The notes under the pieces: model-generated
Database searches by the model: none
Told to the model about the DNA's origin: nothing
Seen by the model: the letters and a program-made list of their open reading frames with translations, nothing else
Origin: Hepsetus odoe
Lineage: Eukaryota; Chordata; Actinopteri; Characiformes; Hepsetidae
Assembly (NCBI GenBank): GCA_017165825.1
Contig: CM029384.1
Coordinates: forward strand, 18,475,067-18,539,066
Reading direction: 5' to 3'
DNA: 64,000 nucleotides
Shown here: piece by piece, positions 41,261 to 52,435 of the stretch
How positions within the stretch are numbered: position 1 is the stretch's first letter
Layout of the letters: every line of letters begins with the position of its first letter
Program-made: the position numbers and the translations under genes

Positions 41261-41740
41261 TGTCACACGTGGGGTGTTTTGGGCACGCTAGAGGGCGCCC
41301 TCTGTCACCTGTGTTGTGTTTTGGGCACGCTAGAGGGCGCTCTCTATCACGCATAAGGTATTTGTCACAGGAGGTGTTTTGGGTACGCTTGAGGGCGCTC
41401 TGTTCTGACTGAGCACACCTGAGCAATGCAAGCAGGTGTGCATCATTGGGGCTGACTATTTAAGCCCCGATGAGTCAGAACAGAGCGCGGCTCATTAGGT
41501 AGGTTAAGCCTATGCGTAACGGGTGGTTTTGGTGTAAGTGACTGGGTGTCTATGACTAAGTATAGGTAACTTAGTATAGGCCACTTAGTATCTAGGGTTA
41601 GACTGCAGTTCCTCAGTTCTAGGGTTTCGTGTTTAGAACTGCAGTCCCCGTTCCTTGTTTTTGTAAGTGTGATCAATAAAAGTATGTTCCTAACTCCTGG
41701 CTCCGAGCTGACGTCCCTCCGGTACCCCGCCAACGTTACA
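41261..41740 (+). repeat. 3' LTR
   Basis: 480 bp, same boundaries as the 5' LTR. It is followed directly by the target duplication GAATC. Confidence 0.95.
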
Positions 41741-41745
41741 GAATC

Positions 41746-42350
41746 TCATTCAATTTCACTAAAAATAGTATAAAAAGAACACTATTTAACTCTAAAACCC
41801 TCAATATAACACTGTCCTTTAACTGCATTCTTCTGCAAATTCTACTTAAAAGTTCTTTATATTATAATGTATTTTTGAGTATTAAGAACAATCTTATTAT
41901 AAAAGCACCTAAATCCTGCAATTGAATTCTATGTAAAACATATTAATTGCAATTTGAAAGCAAATAATAATATAGTTTAAAAATATAAACTCAAACTACC
42001 TGCCAGTAGTTTTCTATTATAACAGTTACAATTTGTGTTCAGTGTTACACAGAAACAGCTTCAGGCAGACTGAACATTTCATTTAAACTACACTGCCTTC
42101 TTACAAATGTTTGGCTTTTCCCAGTAATTTGCAAAACAAAACCCAGTGTACAGAGAAGCATTTCAAATCAAAGTGAGAAATAAAATGATTAAAGTAACCC
42201 AGTAATAGTGAACCTGTAGTATGTGCTTCACAAGTCTGGGAATTACATATTAGTGATGACCTTATTGGTACTATAAGAGAACAGATAAAGAGAGGAAAAG
42301 ACTTTTCTACTGAAAATCTCCTGAGGACTTGTTTTTTCTAAATAAATGTA
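41746..42350. other. No recognisable gene
   Basis: AT-rich non-coding flank of the LTR element. Confidence 0.5.
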
Positions 42351-42482
42351 CTCCATCCATCCATCCATCCATTTTCTGCTGCTTGTCCCAAACGGGGTCG
42401 CGGGGGAGTGCTGGTGTCCAACCCAGCGCACACAGGGCGAGGACGGGGGACGCACCCTGGACAGGTCGCCAGCCCATCGCAG
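42351..42482 (-). mobile_element. SINE tail module, 5'-truncated
   Basis: Inverted CCATCCATCCATCCATTTTC to GGTCGCCAGCCCATCGCAG, flanked by ATAAATGTACT on both sides. Confidence 0.87.
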
Positions 42483-42645
42483 TTAATAAATGTACTGAAT
42501 AGTGAATATATTATCATAAACAGAATTGTACAATTGCACAATATCTCACTGTACTGTAGCCACAGTCACTTGCTGTGACCACAGTGCCAATGGGGGCGCC
42601 AGTAGCTCTACAGAATTGATTATATATTAAATACCTATTATTACC

Positions 42646-42648
<3 letters not shown>

Positions 42649-42725
<77 letters not shown>
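42649..42725 (+). repeat. (AGT)n-(ATT)n microsatellite
   Basis: About nine AGT units followed by about eighteen TTA units. Confidence 0.97.
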
Positions 42726-42726
<1 letters not shown>

Positions 42727-42738
42727 ATTTTAATTATG

Positions 42739-42948
42739 GTGGGTGGTGGTCTAGTGGTAGGATACTTGCCTATGGACCTTTGGCTCAAGAGGTCCCAGGT
42801 TCGAAGCCCACCTCTGGCACTACCACCACTGGGTCCCTGAGCAAGACCCTTAACCCTGAGTTGCTCCAGGGGGACTGTCCCTGTAATTAGGACATGAAAT
42901 TCGCTCTGGATAAGAGCATCTGCTAAACGCCGTAAATGTAAATTATAT
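42739..42948 (+). mobile_element. SINE of the GGTGGTCTAGTGG type
   Basis: GGTGGTGGTCTAGTGGTAGG, CAGGTTCGAAGCCC, GAGCAAGACCCTTAACCC, and the end CCGTAAATGTAAAT. It follows the microsatellite directly. Confidence 0.9.
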
Positions 42949-43575
42949 TTTTTATAACTACATATGAGGCTGAAAGTTTGCCAACTGTGTCATCTATGTG
43001 AGCACATGCATAATTGTTATTTATTGACTTATTAGGCACTTTAGTAATGAAGTAACGCATCTGTAGACATGCTAATGATCAAGATAAATGCTTTGGGCAC
43101 TGCTATGTTCTTGTGTGAGCTACATAATGGTAGTAGAGATAATAACAATTATGTAAGTGCTCACATGGACAAGACAGTTAGCAAACTGGTGCTAGTTATG
43201 TGGGATTTCTAAGAGTGCAATAAGGTACAGTAAAGGCTTTCATGTAATAAAGACAACAATACATCAACAGTTCTGGCCACTCACAGAGGCAGAAAATAAG
43301 TGTGTGGGTGGTCAACCCATAACTCACACAACTAACCATAGCTGGTCACAGCAAGTAACTGTGGGTACAGTTGGACCTTGTCTCCTTTTGATCTTATTAA
43401 GTGATCTCTTTAAATTGAGGTACAGGAACATGAGGAAACAGAAGAGCTTGATAAAAATGAATACATTTGTCTGAAATGTTTACTTGCTTCTTAGGGTGAA
43501 GAACTGAGCAGATAATGTGCTGGAAAAAAAAAAACCTCTTGTGATATCATACATTTTACTGTCTTTAGTCCATAT
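42949..43575. other. No recognisable gene
   Basis: Non-coding, AT-rich. Confidence 0.45.
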
Positions 43576-43712
43576 TCAGACATCACGCCACTCAAGATCT
43601 GAAAGTTCCTGGATCAAGGTAGGAACTCTAGGGTTCACACGAAGATGAGATGTGCTTGTCTTCTCCACTTTAGTGCCCTTTTCTGGGTTGATGGAGAAAA
43701 AACACCTTAGAA
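43576..43712 (-). CDS. Candidate last exon of a fish multicopy family protein
   Basis: Minus-strand acceptor TTTTTCTTCTAG is followed by 44 open codons and TGA. The motifs SINPEKGTKVEK and NPRVPTLIQELSDLEW resemble, from memory, the C-terminus of an expanded fish family annotated as SAMD3-like proteins. Phase with the candidate exon at 43,896-43,993 does not match directly (phase 0 out, phase 1 needed), so an exon is missing or the locus is a pseudogene. Confidence 0.4.
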
Positions 43713-43895
43713 CTAGAAGAAAAACAGACAACTACATTACTTTATATGCTTTTTTTTTTAACTATTATTGTAAAATCACATACAGTAAATAAAGTTACAT
43801 GACAAGTCCAATGCCATGGTACTGCAACAGTTACTTCAGATCTGTCTCAGTTCAGTAAAGTAAATATGTTGGATATAGCCAATACAAAGACACAC

Positions 43896-43993
43896 CTCTG
43901 CAGAAACTCCAAGTTTGATGTGAGCCCTGTTGTCGTGTACAATGTTTAGATTCACACTCAGCATGAAGCGTCTTGAAGAATAACAGGATTGTC
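43896..43993 (-). CDS. Candidate internal exon (98 bp)
   Basis: Acceptor TTTTTCTAG and donor CAGAG/GTGTGT on the minus strand, with one open frame reading FMLSVNLNIVHDNRAH. It lies 183 bp upstream of the last-exon candidate. Phase mismatch is noted there. Assignment to the same family is an inference from position. Confidence 0.3.
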
Positions 43994-44327
43994 CTAGAAA
44001 AACAACAATAACAAAATAAAAAACTTAAAAAAGTTTCATATATAAGTTTCAAATATTTAATTAAACAATTTGGAAATTGGACAGTTTTAAAACCAACTGA
44101 AACTGTAACATACACACATATCCCCCCTCCCCCACGTGTTTCATCCCACCTCTCTTGCTGTGACGTCTCACACATTAATAGCATCTTCCTGGTGCCCGCA
44201 AATGTGATACAATATTCCAGAAATCTGACATTTACTAAAATTGTGTCCAGGTGGCTTGAGCTCTTTGTCAGCTATGAACCATACTGTGGCAAAAAAAAAA
44301 TCAAGGTCACTTCCTTTAATTGTTCCT

Positions 44328-45065
44328 CTATATTTCTGATTCTAATAAGCCTTTTAGTGTCTGTAACACAGGTATGTAGTAAGCAAACTTGTGTGTCATA
44401 TTTTCATCAGTTCCTAATGTTATCTTTTTAGGTTCTAGGTACTTGACCATCTTGTTAAATGTCTGAGCTCTTGAATAGGTTGTTCTGAATGGCCTCAGAT
44501 GACAGAAATAGAACAGATCTGAATCCTTAACACAAGCATATATTTTAGCAATAGCATCATCATCATTAGACACATGTCATTTTTCAAAAGCGACTGTAGT
44601 TTACATAAAGTGTAATCCCGTCCCAACACATGCACATTTTGCCTCTCTTCTACAATCATCTGTATAGCTGATGCTGGAAGAAGAGGTAGAACAAAGACAC
44701 ATTCCTAAGAAAAGCCTCATTTAAATTTTCTGTCAATTCAAAGCTTTTATTTGCTGTGACATCATTTGAGCTCTGCAAACTGTCTTCAGATGCACTATTA
44801 GCTGAAGAAGAAGCAACAGTTTCTCACTGCTATCCACTGATCATGCTTTATGTTTCCTGGACATGTGAGCAATAAATGATGATCACAGTGAATGTATTTT
44901 TACAGGACTGTAGCAGTAGCAGGAGGTGTAGGCACATTAATGTCCGCTTGCAGTCAGCACCAACACATTTGAAAAAACAATGAGGTTCATTTCAATGAAC
45001 TCTACAATGCAAAATATAACTGCTCAAACTCTGTATTGTTTTGCTGCAAAAACGGCAGGTTATCA
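44328..45065 (-). pseudogene. Fish multicopy C2H2 zinc-finger family pseudogene
   Basis: Minus-strand pieces occur in order. TCRFCSKTIQSLSSYILHC plus RVH is a C2H2 finger with Cys-Cys-His-His spacing. After a TGA come FKCVGADCKRT and, in a shifted frame, FIAHMSRKHK, a second finger. A Ser-rich linker follows (ETVASSSANSASEDS). Then an open 81-codon stretch (44,573-44,328) reads DLFYFCHLRPF, FNKMVKYLEPKKITLG and YYIPVLQTLKGLL. This combination matches, from memory, a large uncharacterised fish family with N-terminal fingers and a xxPVPITLG-YVPVLxTL segment. Stops and at least one frameshift show it is broken. Confidence 0.5.
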
Positions 45066-45713
45066 TATTTTTTCAGACAAACAAACTGCCCATTATTAAA
45101 GTTTTAACCTCTGGCAAATTTGCAACATAAACCACTGCTTCAATTAGAAACTTGATTAGAACTGGAAGAGTTTAGTCTTCAGCATGAAACCCACTAATTA
45201 GACAGGCCCGGTCAGTTTAAGAACCAGTCATCCAAGAGGTGAGACATAAACTTTATACACAATAGATCACGGAACAATAACTGCTCGGTTAAATGACTCC
45301 TTGTGCTTTTTTTTAGGTCCACTGTCTCAGGTGAAGAACCTTTGCTACATGGTGTCTCATGCTGCCATGACCACTCTGACACACAGGTATGGTCACATAC
45401 GGGGAAAATTTACTTTGTAAATTGGGGAATCCAGCTACTTTCTCAAAGAGGACGTGAAGATGGTCCTCAGAACTGCTTGCCTGGCTGGGTCCCGCAGTCT
45501 CTGCTGAGGGGTGGACTTGGGTAAAATTACTGATGGTGAAACTACCCTACTGCTGAACTGTTGTTGTATTAGAACCACATCATATTCATTACTTTCTTAA
45601 CCCACAAGAAACCCTCAATAAAATGAGGAAGAGGCAAAACTTTGATGTTAAATCTTCTATTAATGCATTTTGCAGATATTCTTATCCATAGTGACTGAGC
45701 ATCAGTTTGGTTA
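45066..45713. other. No recognisable gene
   Basis: A 73-codon ORF at 45,303-45,524 follows an acceptor-like TTTTTTTTAG, but I recognise no domain and no donor pairs with it convincingly. Confidence 0.4.
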
Positions 45714-45718
45714 ATCTA

Positions 45719-46020
45719 TGTCACGGTGGTGGGGAGCGGGAAGGACATCATTGCTGAGCCAGAGGTTCTAGACATACTTTTATTTAACAGAAACATGAAT
45801 CCAGACACGAAACTGGACCAATACCAAAACCAGAACCAAAAGCACCCGTGACAACAACAGAAGTTTAGCAAATGAGCCGCGCTCTGTTCTGACTCATTGA
45901 GGCTTAAGTAGTCAGCCTCAATGTAGCACACCTGTGTCATATGAGCTCAGCTGTGCTCCGATAGAACAGAGCGCCCTCTACTGAGAATAAAACAGAAACA
46001 GAACACCCAAAGTCCTGACA
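45719..46020 (-). repeat. Solo LTR, same family as the 37.8-kb element
   Basis: TGTCACGG...CTGACA, 302 bp, with the perfect target duplication ATCTA (45,714-45,718 and 46,021-46,025). The inner promoter stem here is TGAGGCT/AGCCTCA, a paired change from the GGGGCT/AGCCCC of the complete element. One outer-arm base pair is also altered. Confidence 0.93.
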
Positions 46021-46025
46021 ATCTA

Positions 46026-46895
46026 ACAATTGTTTTGTTGTTGCAGTGGAACATGCATGCCTGTCCTTGTACATCTGCAGGTTTATGCACGACCCCGACT
46101 TTATTCCAAAAGCAGTTCCTCCATATGTCCAATGAAATGGGCCAAAACTGCCTGTGTCTGCTGTTCACTTGATTGCCTTCTCAAGTGTAGAATTTATTCT
46201 TTAATAACTTCACAATAAGTGGTTTTTGACAGGACTCATGTTGAGTTCAGCAAACTGAGCAATTTCAATGTTCATTTCTTCTTTGCTCTCCTTGGAGATT
46301 GATTGTCTCCAATCACATTTCTTCTGAGTTCATCTATGGACCCTTGCAGTGCTTGATGAACTGTTGTCAGTCTGGTACTGCTGGAGACTTGAAAATTGAA
46401 AGGTCTCCTATAAGCTCCTTAAGAACAAGATATCTTATTGATCTTCTGGGTGAGTTTCAACGCTGCCGTGACTTCATGGTAACTGTAGTTCAGTGTGACA
46501 TCACAAACCTTTGATACAACATCCTTCTTTCGCTTATGCTTGTGTCTTTTTTTTTTTTTATATACAATGTGACATTTTAAAAAACTGGAAGGAGCAACCA
46601 AAGTGCATCAGGGTGATATATTTATACACATGGGTTATTTAGATTTTGCTGAAAATCATATTTATAGGCTAATTTGTATATCAAGCAGGCTATAGGTTAG
46701 GCTATAGAGATGAACATTTTGAGCCTGTCTGTATAAAAAGCTGATCTGCTGATATGAAAGTGATGAATAAAAGCCCCAACCTGAGCAGACTCCGTTTTAA
46801 ACAAACACACAAACTTGACATTTATACATGAGACATTTTTAACTTATTTTATTAACTGCACTTTTTAATTAACTACTCACACTGCAGCTTTTATA
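46026..46895. other. No recognisable gene
   Basis: Short overlapping ORFs only; non-coding by eye. Confidence 0.4.
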
Positions 46896-46896
46896 T

Positions 46897-46912
46897 ATAT
46901 GTATATGTATAT

Positions 46913-46960
<48 letters not shown>

Positions 46961-46965
46961 GTGTT
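46897..46965. repeat. (TA)n/(TATG)n microsatellite
   Basis: TATATATGTATATG followed by TA runs. Confidence 0.95.
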
Positions 46966-46973
46966 AATGCCAC

Positions 46974-47101
46974 CTCCCTGCGATGGGCTGGCGACCTGTC
47001 CAGGGTGCGTCCCCCGTCCTCGCCCTGTGTGCGCTGGGTTGGACTCCAGCACCCCCCCGCGACCCCGTTTGGGACAAGCGGCAGATAATGGATGGATGGA
47101 T
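46974..47101 (+). mobile_element. SINE tail module, 5'-truncated
   Basis: Begins CTCCCTGCGATGGGCTGG and ends GATAATGGATGGATGG, flanked by TGTTAATGCCA on both sides (46,963 and 47,101). Confidence 0.9.
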
Positions 47102-47459
47102 GTTAATGCCAATTCTGGTGTTCTTTGGCAAATGCAAATTGTCCTTCATTATGTGTAAGGTGTCACCTAATGCAACTAATTACAACATAAACAAGTGTCT
47201 GTAGTTAAAACAGGATCTGTAATATGTTTAAAGCATGTTCGTGCATGTATTTAAGCTTCATATAAAACACAGAATGTGTTTATAAGCTTCAGATGTCCAT
47301 GTTGAATCTGGACCTGTGCCTTGGAGTTATCTTTGCACCAAAATATTTGCAGGGATGACAACAACAACAAAAAAATTCTTTGTTCTGTTTTTTGACACCA
47401 CACACTAGTGTAAATAATGCAACTGTGCACACTGGCACTGACAAATGACTCTGCACACT

Positions 47460-47655
47460 GGTGCTCATTTGGGTGACAGGTGTACCTCATTGGGACCATC
47501 GTTTAAGTAACTTTGCTCCTGAAGGGGCTCCTGAGTTCTGTTTAAGGTTAATAAAGTTGAGTACAAAACTCCTGGCTGCACATTTATGTTCTAGCTACAA
47601 CATCAAGAAGAGCCCAGGTGTGCTCAGTGAGAGCAGAGCGACATCTACCGTGACA
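47460..47655. repeat. Two LTR fragments
   Basis: 47,460-47,600 (+) has a GTTTAAG promoter-like site, AATAAAG and CTCCTGGCTGC, the LTR layout of a related subfamily. 47,610-47,655 (-) is the outer part of the first family (CCCAGGTGTGCTCAG, AGAGCAGAGCG, CATCTACCGTGAC). Neither has clear ends. Confidence 0.5.
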
Positions 47656-47999
47656 ACTACTAACATCCACAAGAATGCCAGCGCCCACATTTTTGCAGTA
47701 CATCATTGCCTGGAGGGTCACACTGCCTCAGTTTGCTTCCTTTCTTCGTAGAGCATCCTAGTGCCATCTCTTACACACAGCTGTTCACATGATGTAAAAG
47801 AAAATGTTATTAAGAAAATCTTAATATTAGGTTACCTTTCATAATGTGTCATAGTCCAGTTCTAATGTGTCTATTTTATGCCATTTTTATCAATGTGCAG
47901 GAAACACATGGACAATCTGAATGGTCAGTGGCTAAGCAGCAATAAATGCAACAAGCTATGATGTGCTGTGTGTTCTGAATTTTTGGCAAGAAATGTGTT

Positions 48000-48420
48000 G
48001 AGAGTAAAAAGACACAAATGAACTGCCAAAGATTTGAGAAGAATCAAATGTGAAGCTACCAGGAACCCATAATCCTTTGGTGTTGTAATATTCCAGAACT
48101 GAGCCTACCTGGAGTGTCCAGAAGTAAAAGGTGTTCAGTGCTCAAGGACATGGACAAGGTAAGAAAGGCTGAAATCTGACCACCACTAAACAAAACACTT
48201 TAGTTCAGACGTCAAGACTGCGCCAAGAAATATCTCAAGAGATATAAAGAGGCTTTATGGATATGAGATGATAGTGACTCCTGATGGAGCAGATGGATGG
48301 GCCCGTGGCTGGATCTGTAATGGGCACAGAGCTCTACTGAGATGCCAGCAAGGTGGAGGTGGGGTACCAGTGGTATGCGCTGGTGTTATTAAAGATGAGA
48401 TTGTTCACACTCACATTACC
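48000..48420 (+). mobile_element. Decayed Tc1/mariner-like transposase fragment
   Basis: 48,268-48,400 encodes VTPDGADGWARGW, then RQQGGGGVPVVCAGVIKDE-like sequence, similar to the QGGGGVMVWAGI block of a Tc1-like subfamily. Upstream text (48,180-48,240) fits the helix-turn-helix linker region. Multiple frameshifts. Confidence 0.55.
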
Positions 48421-48865
48421 TTTGTAACCATTCAGGGTTTTAACATTTTGGACAGTATTATCCACTGTATTTGTTCCAGATTCAAATTAATCCACAAAAT
48501 ATTTGCCTAAGAATTGTGCACATGGTGTAGTATTTAAGATGTATTTAAGCTTTAGCATTTGCAGCAGGTTGTAGCTTAATCTGAATTCATCTCTTACCTT
48601 TTGTAACTGGTCTCTCTCTGTAGTCTGATCACTGAATCAGAGCCACAGCAATGCAACGACAGCCAGCAGGAGATCAAACAGCAGCTCCAGACACACTACA
48701 GCCAATCTGTAGCGTCCGATAGCTGCACTGTTGAGGCAAGAAATAAATACAAACTACATTTTATATACAGTTCAGAAATAATGATCATGCTGATTTAGAT
48801 CCTTTATTAAAGTATTAAGCTGTGGCCTTTGATTAAAAGCCATTAAGATGCAGATGGGTGTATGA

Positions 48866-48867
<2 letters not shown>

Positions 48868-48898
<31 letters not shown>

Positions 48899-48910
48899 TG
48901 TGTTTGTGTT
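48868..48910 (+). repeat. (GT)n microsatellite
   Basis: An imperfect GTGTGT run of about 40 bp. Confidence 0.95.
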
Positions 48911-49720
48911 TGTGAGAGTATCCATAGGTACCTGAGGTCATTGTTGCCTTAAGACTCCTGGTCACACAAGTTTATGGCACATCTTCATTTAATATAAAAT
49001 CCTATTGTCAATCAGATTATTTGATCTGTTTTCTTCTGTAATTCCAGAATTAACATATATATCCTCACTCGTCTCTGCGTCTCCTCTTTTCTTAATGCTT
49101 GTTTTAATGGCAGCTGTTCAGTTTCCTCTACATCCTCCACTGGGTGTTATCTGTGGTATTGTGTGATTTATAGGCTGCTCTCAGAAAAGGAAGTTGAGGT
49201 CAAAGCAAACTGACTCAACCGTGCAGCACTTACAGAAGCTCATCTCTTTATCTTCTCCTCGTGGTGTATCTACAGATAATCAGAGTTCAGATTTAATCAA
49301 TGCTGCAGTGTTTCATGTTTTCATGACAGAAAGCTAAAATTTAATTTTTACACTTATAAAGTGTTATTTTTAGTCAAATCCTTTCGTTAGGTAAATGGTT
49401 GGGCTGTAGGACCATGTAGTATCCTCGAAGTAACAGTTTCATGTTGGTTCTTTGGGGAGAACAGTTTACCTGGAACTTTTCTCCTAACAGCACTGCGACT
49501 GGACCCAGTTAACTGATGAAACTAACTGCAACTAACTAGCCAGCTCAGCAAAACAAAAAGTGACTGAAACAACAACTACTTGTCAGAAATGTAAATCTTT
49601 TTAGCAGAATGTGAGAACAGGAGCTGCAGAGTTCTGTACTGGAGCCTGGATAATGTTCTAGCTGGGAGACCAAAGAATTCCGTTACAGTAATGCAGACAG
49701 GATGTTATCAAAGCATGAAA
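48911..49720. other. No recognisable gene
   Basis: Non-coding; no element ends seen. Confidence 0.45.
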
Positions 49721-49724
49721 AAGT

Positions 49725-49916
49725 GAAAATCCTTGTGAAACACAACCTCTGGGTTTCACCCATACAGCAGCAGGCAGCTATTGAAAGCTGCCCGGAGAGC
49801 AGTGACAGGGACAGTACCTTGCTCAAGGGTATCGCAGGGCAACCCCCCTGGTGAGGGAATCAAACCCACAATCTTCCAATCCGGTCCGACGCCCTTACCA
49901 CTAGAGCACCGCTGCC
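49725..49916 (-). mobile_element. tRNA-derived SINE
   Basis: Inverted body and head: GGGACAGTACCTTGCTCAAGG, GGTGAGGGAATCAAACCC (B box region) and TAGAGCACCGCTGCC (inverted A box region). Confidence 0.8.
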
Positions 49917-49944
49917 TGTTAAAGCATGAACAAGTGTGTGATGT

Positions 49945-50062
49945 TCTGGCGACCTGTCCATGGTGTCCCCCGTCCTCCGCCCTGTGTGAGCTGGGATGGA
50001 CTCCAGCACCCCCCGCGACCCCGCTTGGGACAAGCGGCCCAGAAAATGACTGACTGACTGAT
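49945..50062 (+). mobile_element. SINE tail module fragment
   Basis: CTGGCGACCTGTCCATGG to GGGACAAGCGGCCCAGAAAATG, then GACTGACTGACTG in place of the usual GGATGGATGG tail. The same CAGTCAGT-type tail occurs at 28,399. Confidence 0.8.
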
Positions 50063-50225
50063 ATCAGTAAAGCTGTTACGGCTCGGATCGCTCGGCATTG
50101 TTTGTTATTTTATTTATTATTTTATGTAATATTGTCTACTTTAATAAGTACTTCTACAACATGGACAGAGGGTAGTTCCGATCCTTTAATCTGATTGGCT
50201 GAGCCGCGTGCAGCGCCGTTCTATC

Positions 50226-50640
50226 GAATGTCCCAAATCCTTCACTCAGTCACTTCTCCCTGCTCACTACACAGTTCTGTTTAGAAGACTTTTAGACGGA
50301 GCTTTTCAACAATTTGAGGAAAGAACACTTCAGGACCGGCCGTTAATCACTGCTGTCGCACATTTTAAACACCAGATCAGCGTCGACAGACAAATACACA
50401 TTTTATTGAACGTTAAGAAATGATTTAAACATTGTTTATTATGTAGAGGTAAGAGGACAGTAGTTTATATTGTCCTTCTGTCCTGTACTCTTGTCCTTCC
50501 GTCGTTGTTCAGTTCAGCACAAAGTAAACGTTTGAATATTCAACAACAATCCTCACTGCACATTCAAACAGCACTACAAACACCAGCGCTCTATATAATA
50601 CACTACATAGTGATTAATGAGTGATTTGGGACACAGCCAA
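50226..50640. mobile_element. MITE with TGTCCCAAATC inverted ends
   Basis: ATGTCCCAAATCCTTCACTC at the left and GAGTGATTTGGGACA at the right are terminal inverted repeats of about 15 bp around ~410 bp, with no transposase. Ends of this type are known from hAT-group non-autonomous elements. The ORF at 50,208-50,423 overlaps it and is not supported. Confidence 0.6.
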
Positions 50641-51717
50641 CACCTGCGCTTCTGACCGCTTCACATAAACTTGATTTGTGTATCAATGCGCGACCCGTTC
50701 AGCGAAATAATGTGTGACTGTTGAGCTGCTCGTAGAAGCGCTGAGTGAACTGATAGAAGAAAAAACACGGTTTAGTTCAAACTGAGGGAACGACCAACTC
50801 ATTTATCCAAATATATGGTGTCGTGACATATTGTGAACTTTCTGTAATAGTATTTTCTCTTTTTTAGTGTTGCATTGTTCTTTGATTGATAGTTTGTTTA
50901 GCTTTTCGTGTTTATTCAGTTACTGTCCGCTAGAGGGCAGCAACACTTACCATTTAATACCTTTTGATTTTTGTTTATAATCGGTTTGCTTTTCAAAATC
51001 ATGCCGCTAGACGGCAGTGTGTGACTAATGTAACCTAATAGGTTCAATTTTAACAACATTTGATTATTATTGTTAATAATAGTATAAGGGATGGACTTTT
51101 CATTGAATCTTTTCTTTTAGCTTTTTAAAAATTCATATTAAAAAATAGTTGTTTTTACAGTTAATTTTGCAAACTTGTGTTTAATTAAACATTAATGATA
51201 CATACTGTTCTTTCACTATTAAACACAGTTTATTATTATTATTAATAATAATAATAATAATAATAATGTAGGTTAATGATGTCCCTCCAGAGGTTTACTC
51301 TTGTGTCTCAGTCCGAGGGGTGAATTCAGCTCTTCCACTGCAGGTCTGTCCCGGGACACCCAGAAGAGGGGAAATCAGGGGTAACGGAACATTCACTTTG
51401 TTTACACTTTATTTTAGTAGGACACTGTAGATGCACATATAATCTTAAAATAAAATTCAGCTTAATATCTAAATCTAGAAAAAAGTCAAAAATAGGGAAT
51501 AAAGTGGAAGCTAAAGTCAGATAAGTTAGTGTATTTATATATAAAGTCTGTCTTATTTAAGTGCAGTTTAGCTTTGCTGGATTGGACCTTCAGGCTAAAG
51601 TTAAAGTGCATCACCTGCACCCACTGGGACGTCTATGAAGTGACTGGTCTGGGACAGTAACGGGACGTTATTTTTTAGCCCTGATTCGGTGTAATTATGT
51701 CTGATTAGCAGCTCAGG
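50641..51717. other. No recognisable gene
   Basis: AT-rich; includes a short (ATA)n run at 51,237-51,268. Confidence 0.45.
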
Positions 51718-51806
51718 GAGGCAGGGTGATGCTGTGGGTGGTGCTGTGGGTGATGCTGTGGGTGGTGCTGTGGGTGATGCTGTGGGTGATGCTGAGGGTG
51801 GTGTTG
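51718..51806 (+). repeat. 12-bp minisatellite GGTGATGCTGTG
   Basis: About seven tandem units alternating GTGGGTGATGCT and GTGGGTGGTGCT. The PQHHPQHH ORF on the minus strand is its by-product. Confidence 0.9.
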
Positions 51807-52435
51807 TTTCCTCACAGTGAGAAGGTCCTGGGTTTGATTTCTAGATTGTGTGACCTGCTTCTTCTCCGAGTAAATTCGTCCTGTGTCTGCATGGGTGTCC
51901 TCTAGGCGTCCCTGTTTCTGTCCACAGTTCACTTTGTGGTAATGTGGTCTTTTGGTCTTCCCTTCCTTTTATTTAGGGAACATAATAAACCACCATCTTT
52001 ACTCTTTTTTCATTTAAATCTCATTTCCTCCGCTCACCTCCACTCTCCGCCTTTTAGTTCTAGTTTCACACTTCAGTGATACAGATATGTCCCTTTATTC
52101 CTTTATTAAGTCAGTTTACGTTTAAAAGCCCATTTCCAACCATTTCCATGGTTTCATTCTCCTGAGATCCACGTCTGGTGTTTTTGTGGGTTTCTGTACC
52201 GAGAACAGTTCTGGTAGATTTTTACAGAGTGATTTTCTATCATCATATATATCAGTACTCTGTTAGAATTACTCAGTGATGTAAATACTGTTTCATCTCT
52301 TTAGATTTGGTTCCCTTTTCAGCTAAACATCCTGATATTAGATGTGTGAACCGGAGAGTGAAGGTACGTTTTGAATAAAGTGGACAAACAGTCTCAAAAT
52401 AAGATCAGTTCACATTTATTTCACTCGTTTAAGCA
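51807..52435. other. No recognisable gene
   Basis: 51,800-51,930 resembles the fish tail-type text TTCCTCACAGTGAGAAGGTCCTGGG, a common dispersed repeat. Nothing coding. Confidence 0.4.

Larger units (their letters stand above)
37808..41740 (+). mobile_element. Complete LTR element carrying captured IQ/coiled-coil coding sequence
   Basis: This 3,933-bp element is bounded by two 480-bp LTRs with TG...CA ends and by a perfect 5-bp target duplication GAATC (37,803-37,807 and 41,741-41,745). A G-rich polypurine tract (41,249-41,258) precedes the 3' LTR. The internal 2,973 bp contain no protease, reverse transcriptase, RNase H or integrase. They hold a gag-position ORF, then a long ORF with twelve IQ motifs and a coiled coil, then a short in-frame ORF. 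The end structure and the GCCGCGCC-type 3' region resemble fish Gypsy elements. It would depend on an autonomous relative for copying. I count two LTR differences in 480 bp, which implies a recent insertion. Confidence 0.93.

Noticed and set aside
37808..41740. Ordinary host gene flanked by chance repeats
   Set aside because: Equal LTR lengths, TG...CA ends, a perfect target duplication and a polypurine tract define a single integration unit.
50208..50423. 71-codon ORF as a small gene
   Set aside because: It overlaps a MITE with clear inverted ends and shows no domain.
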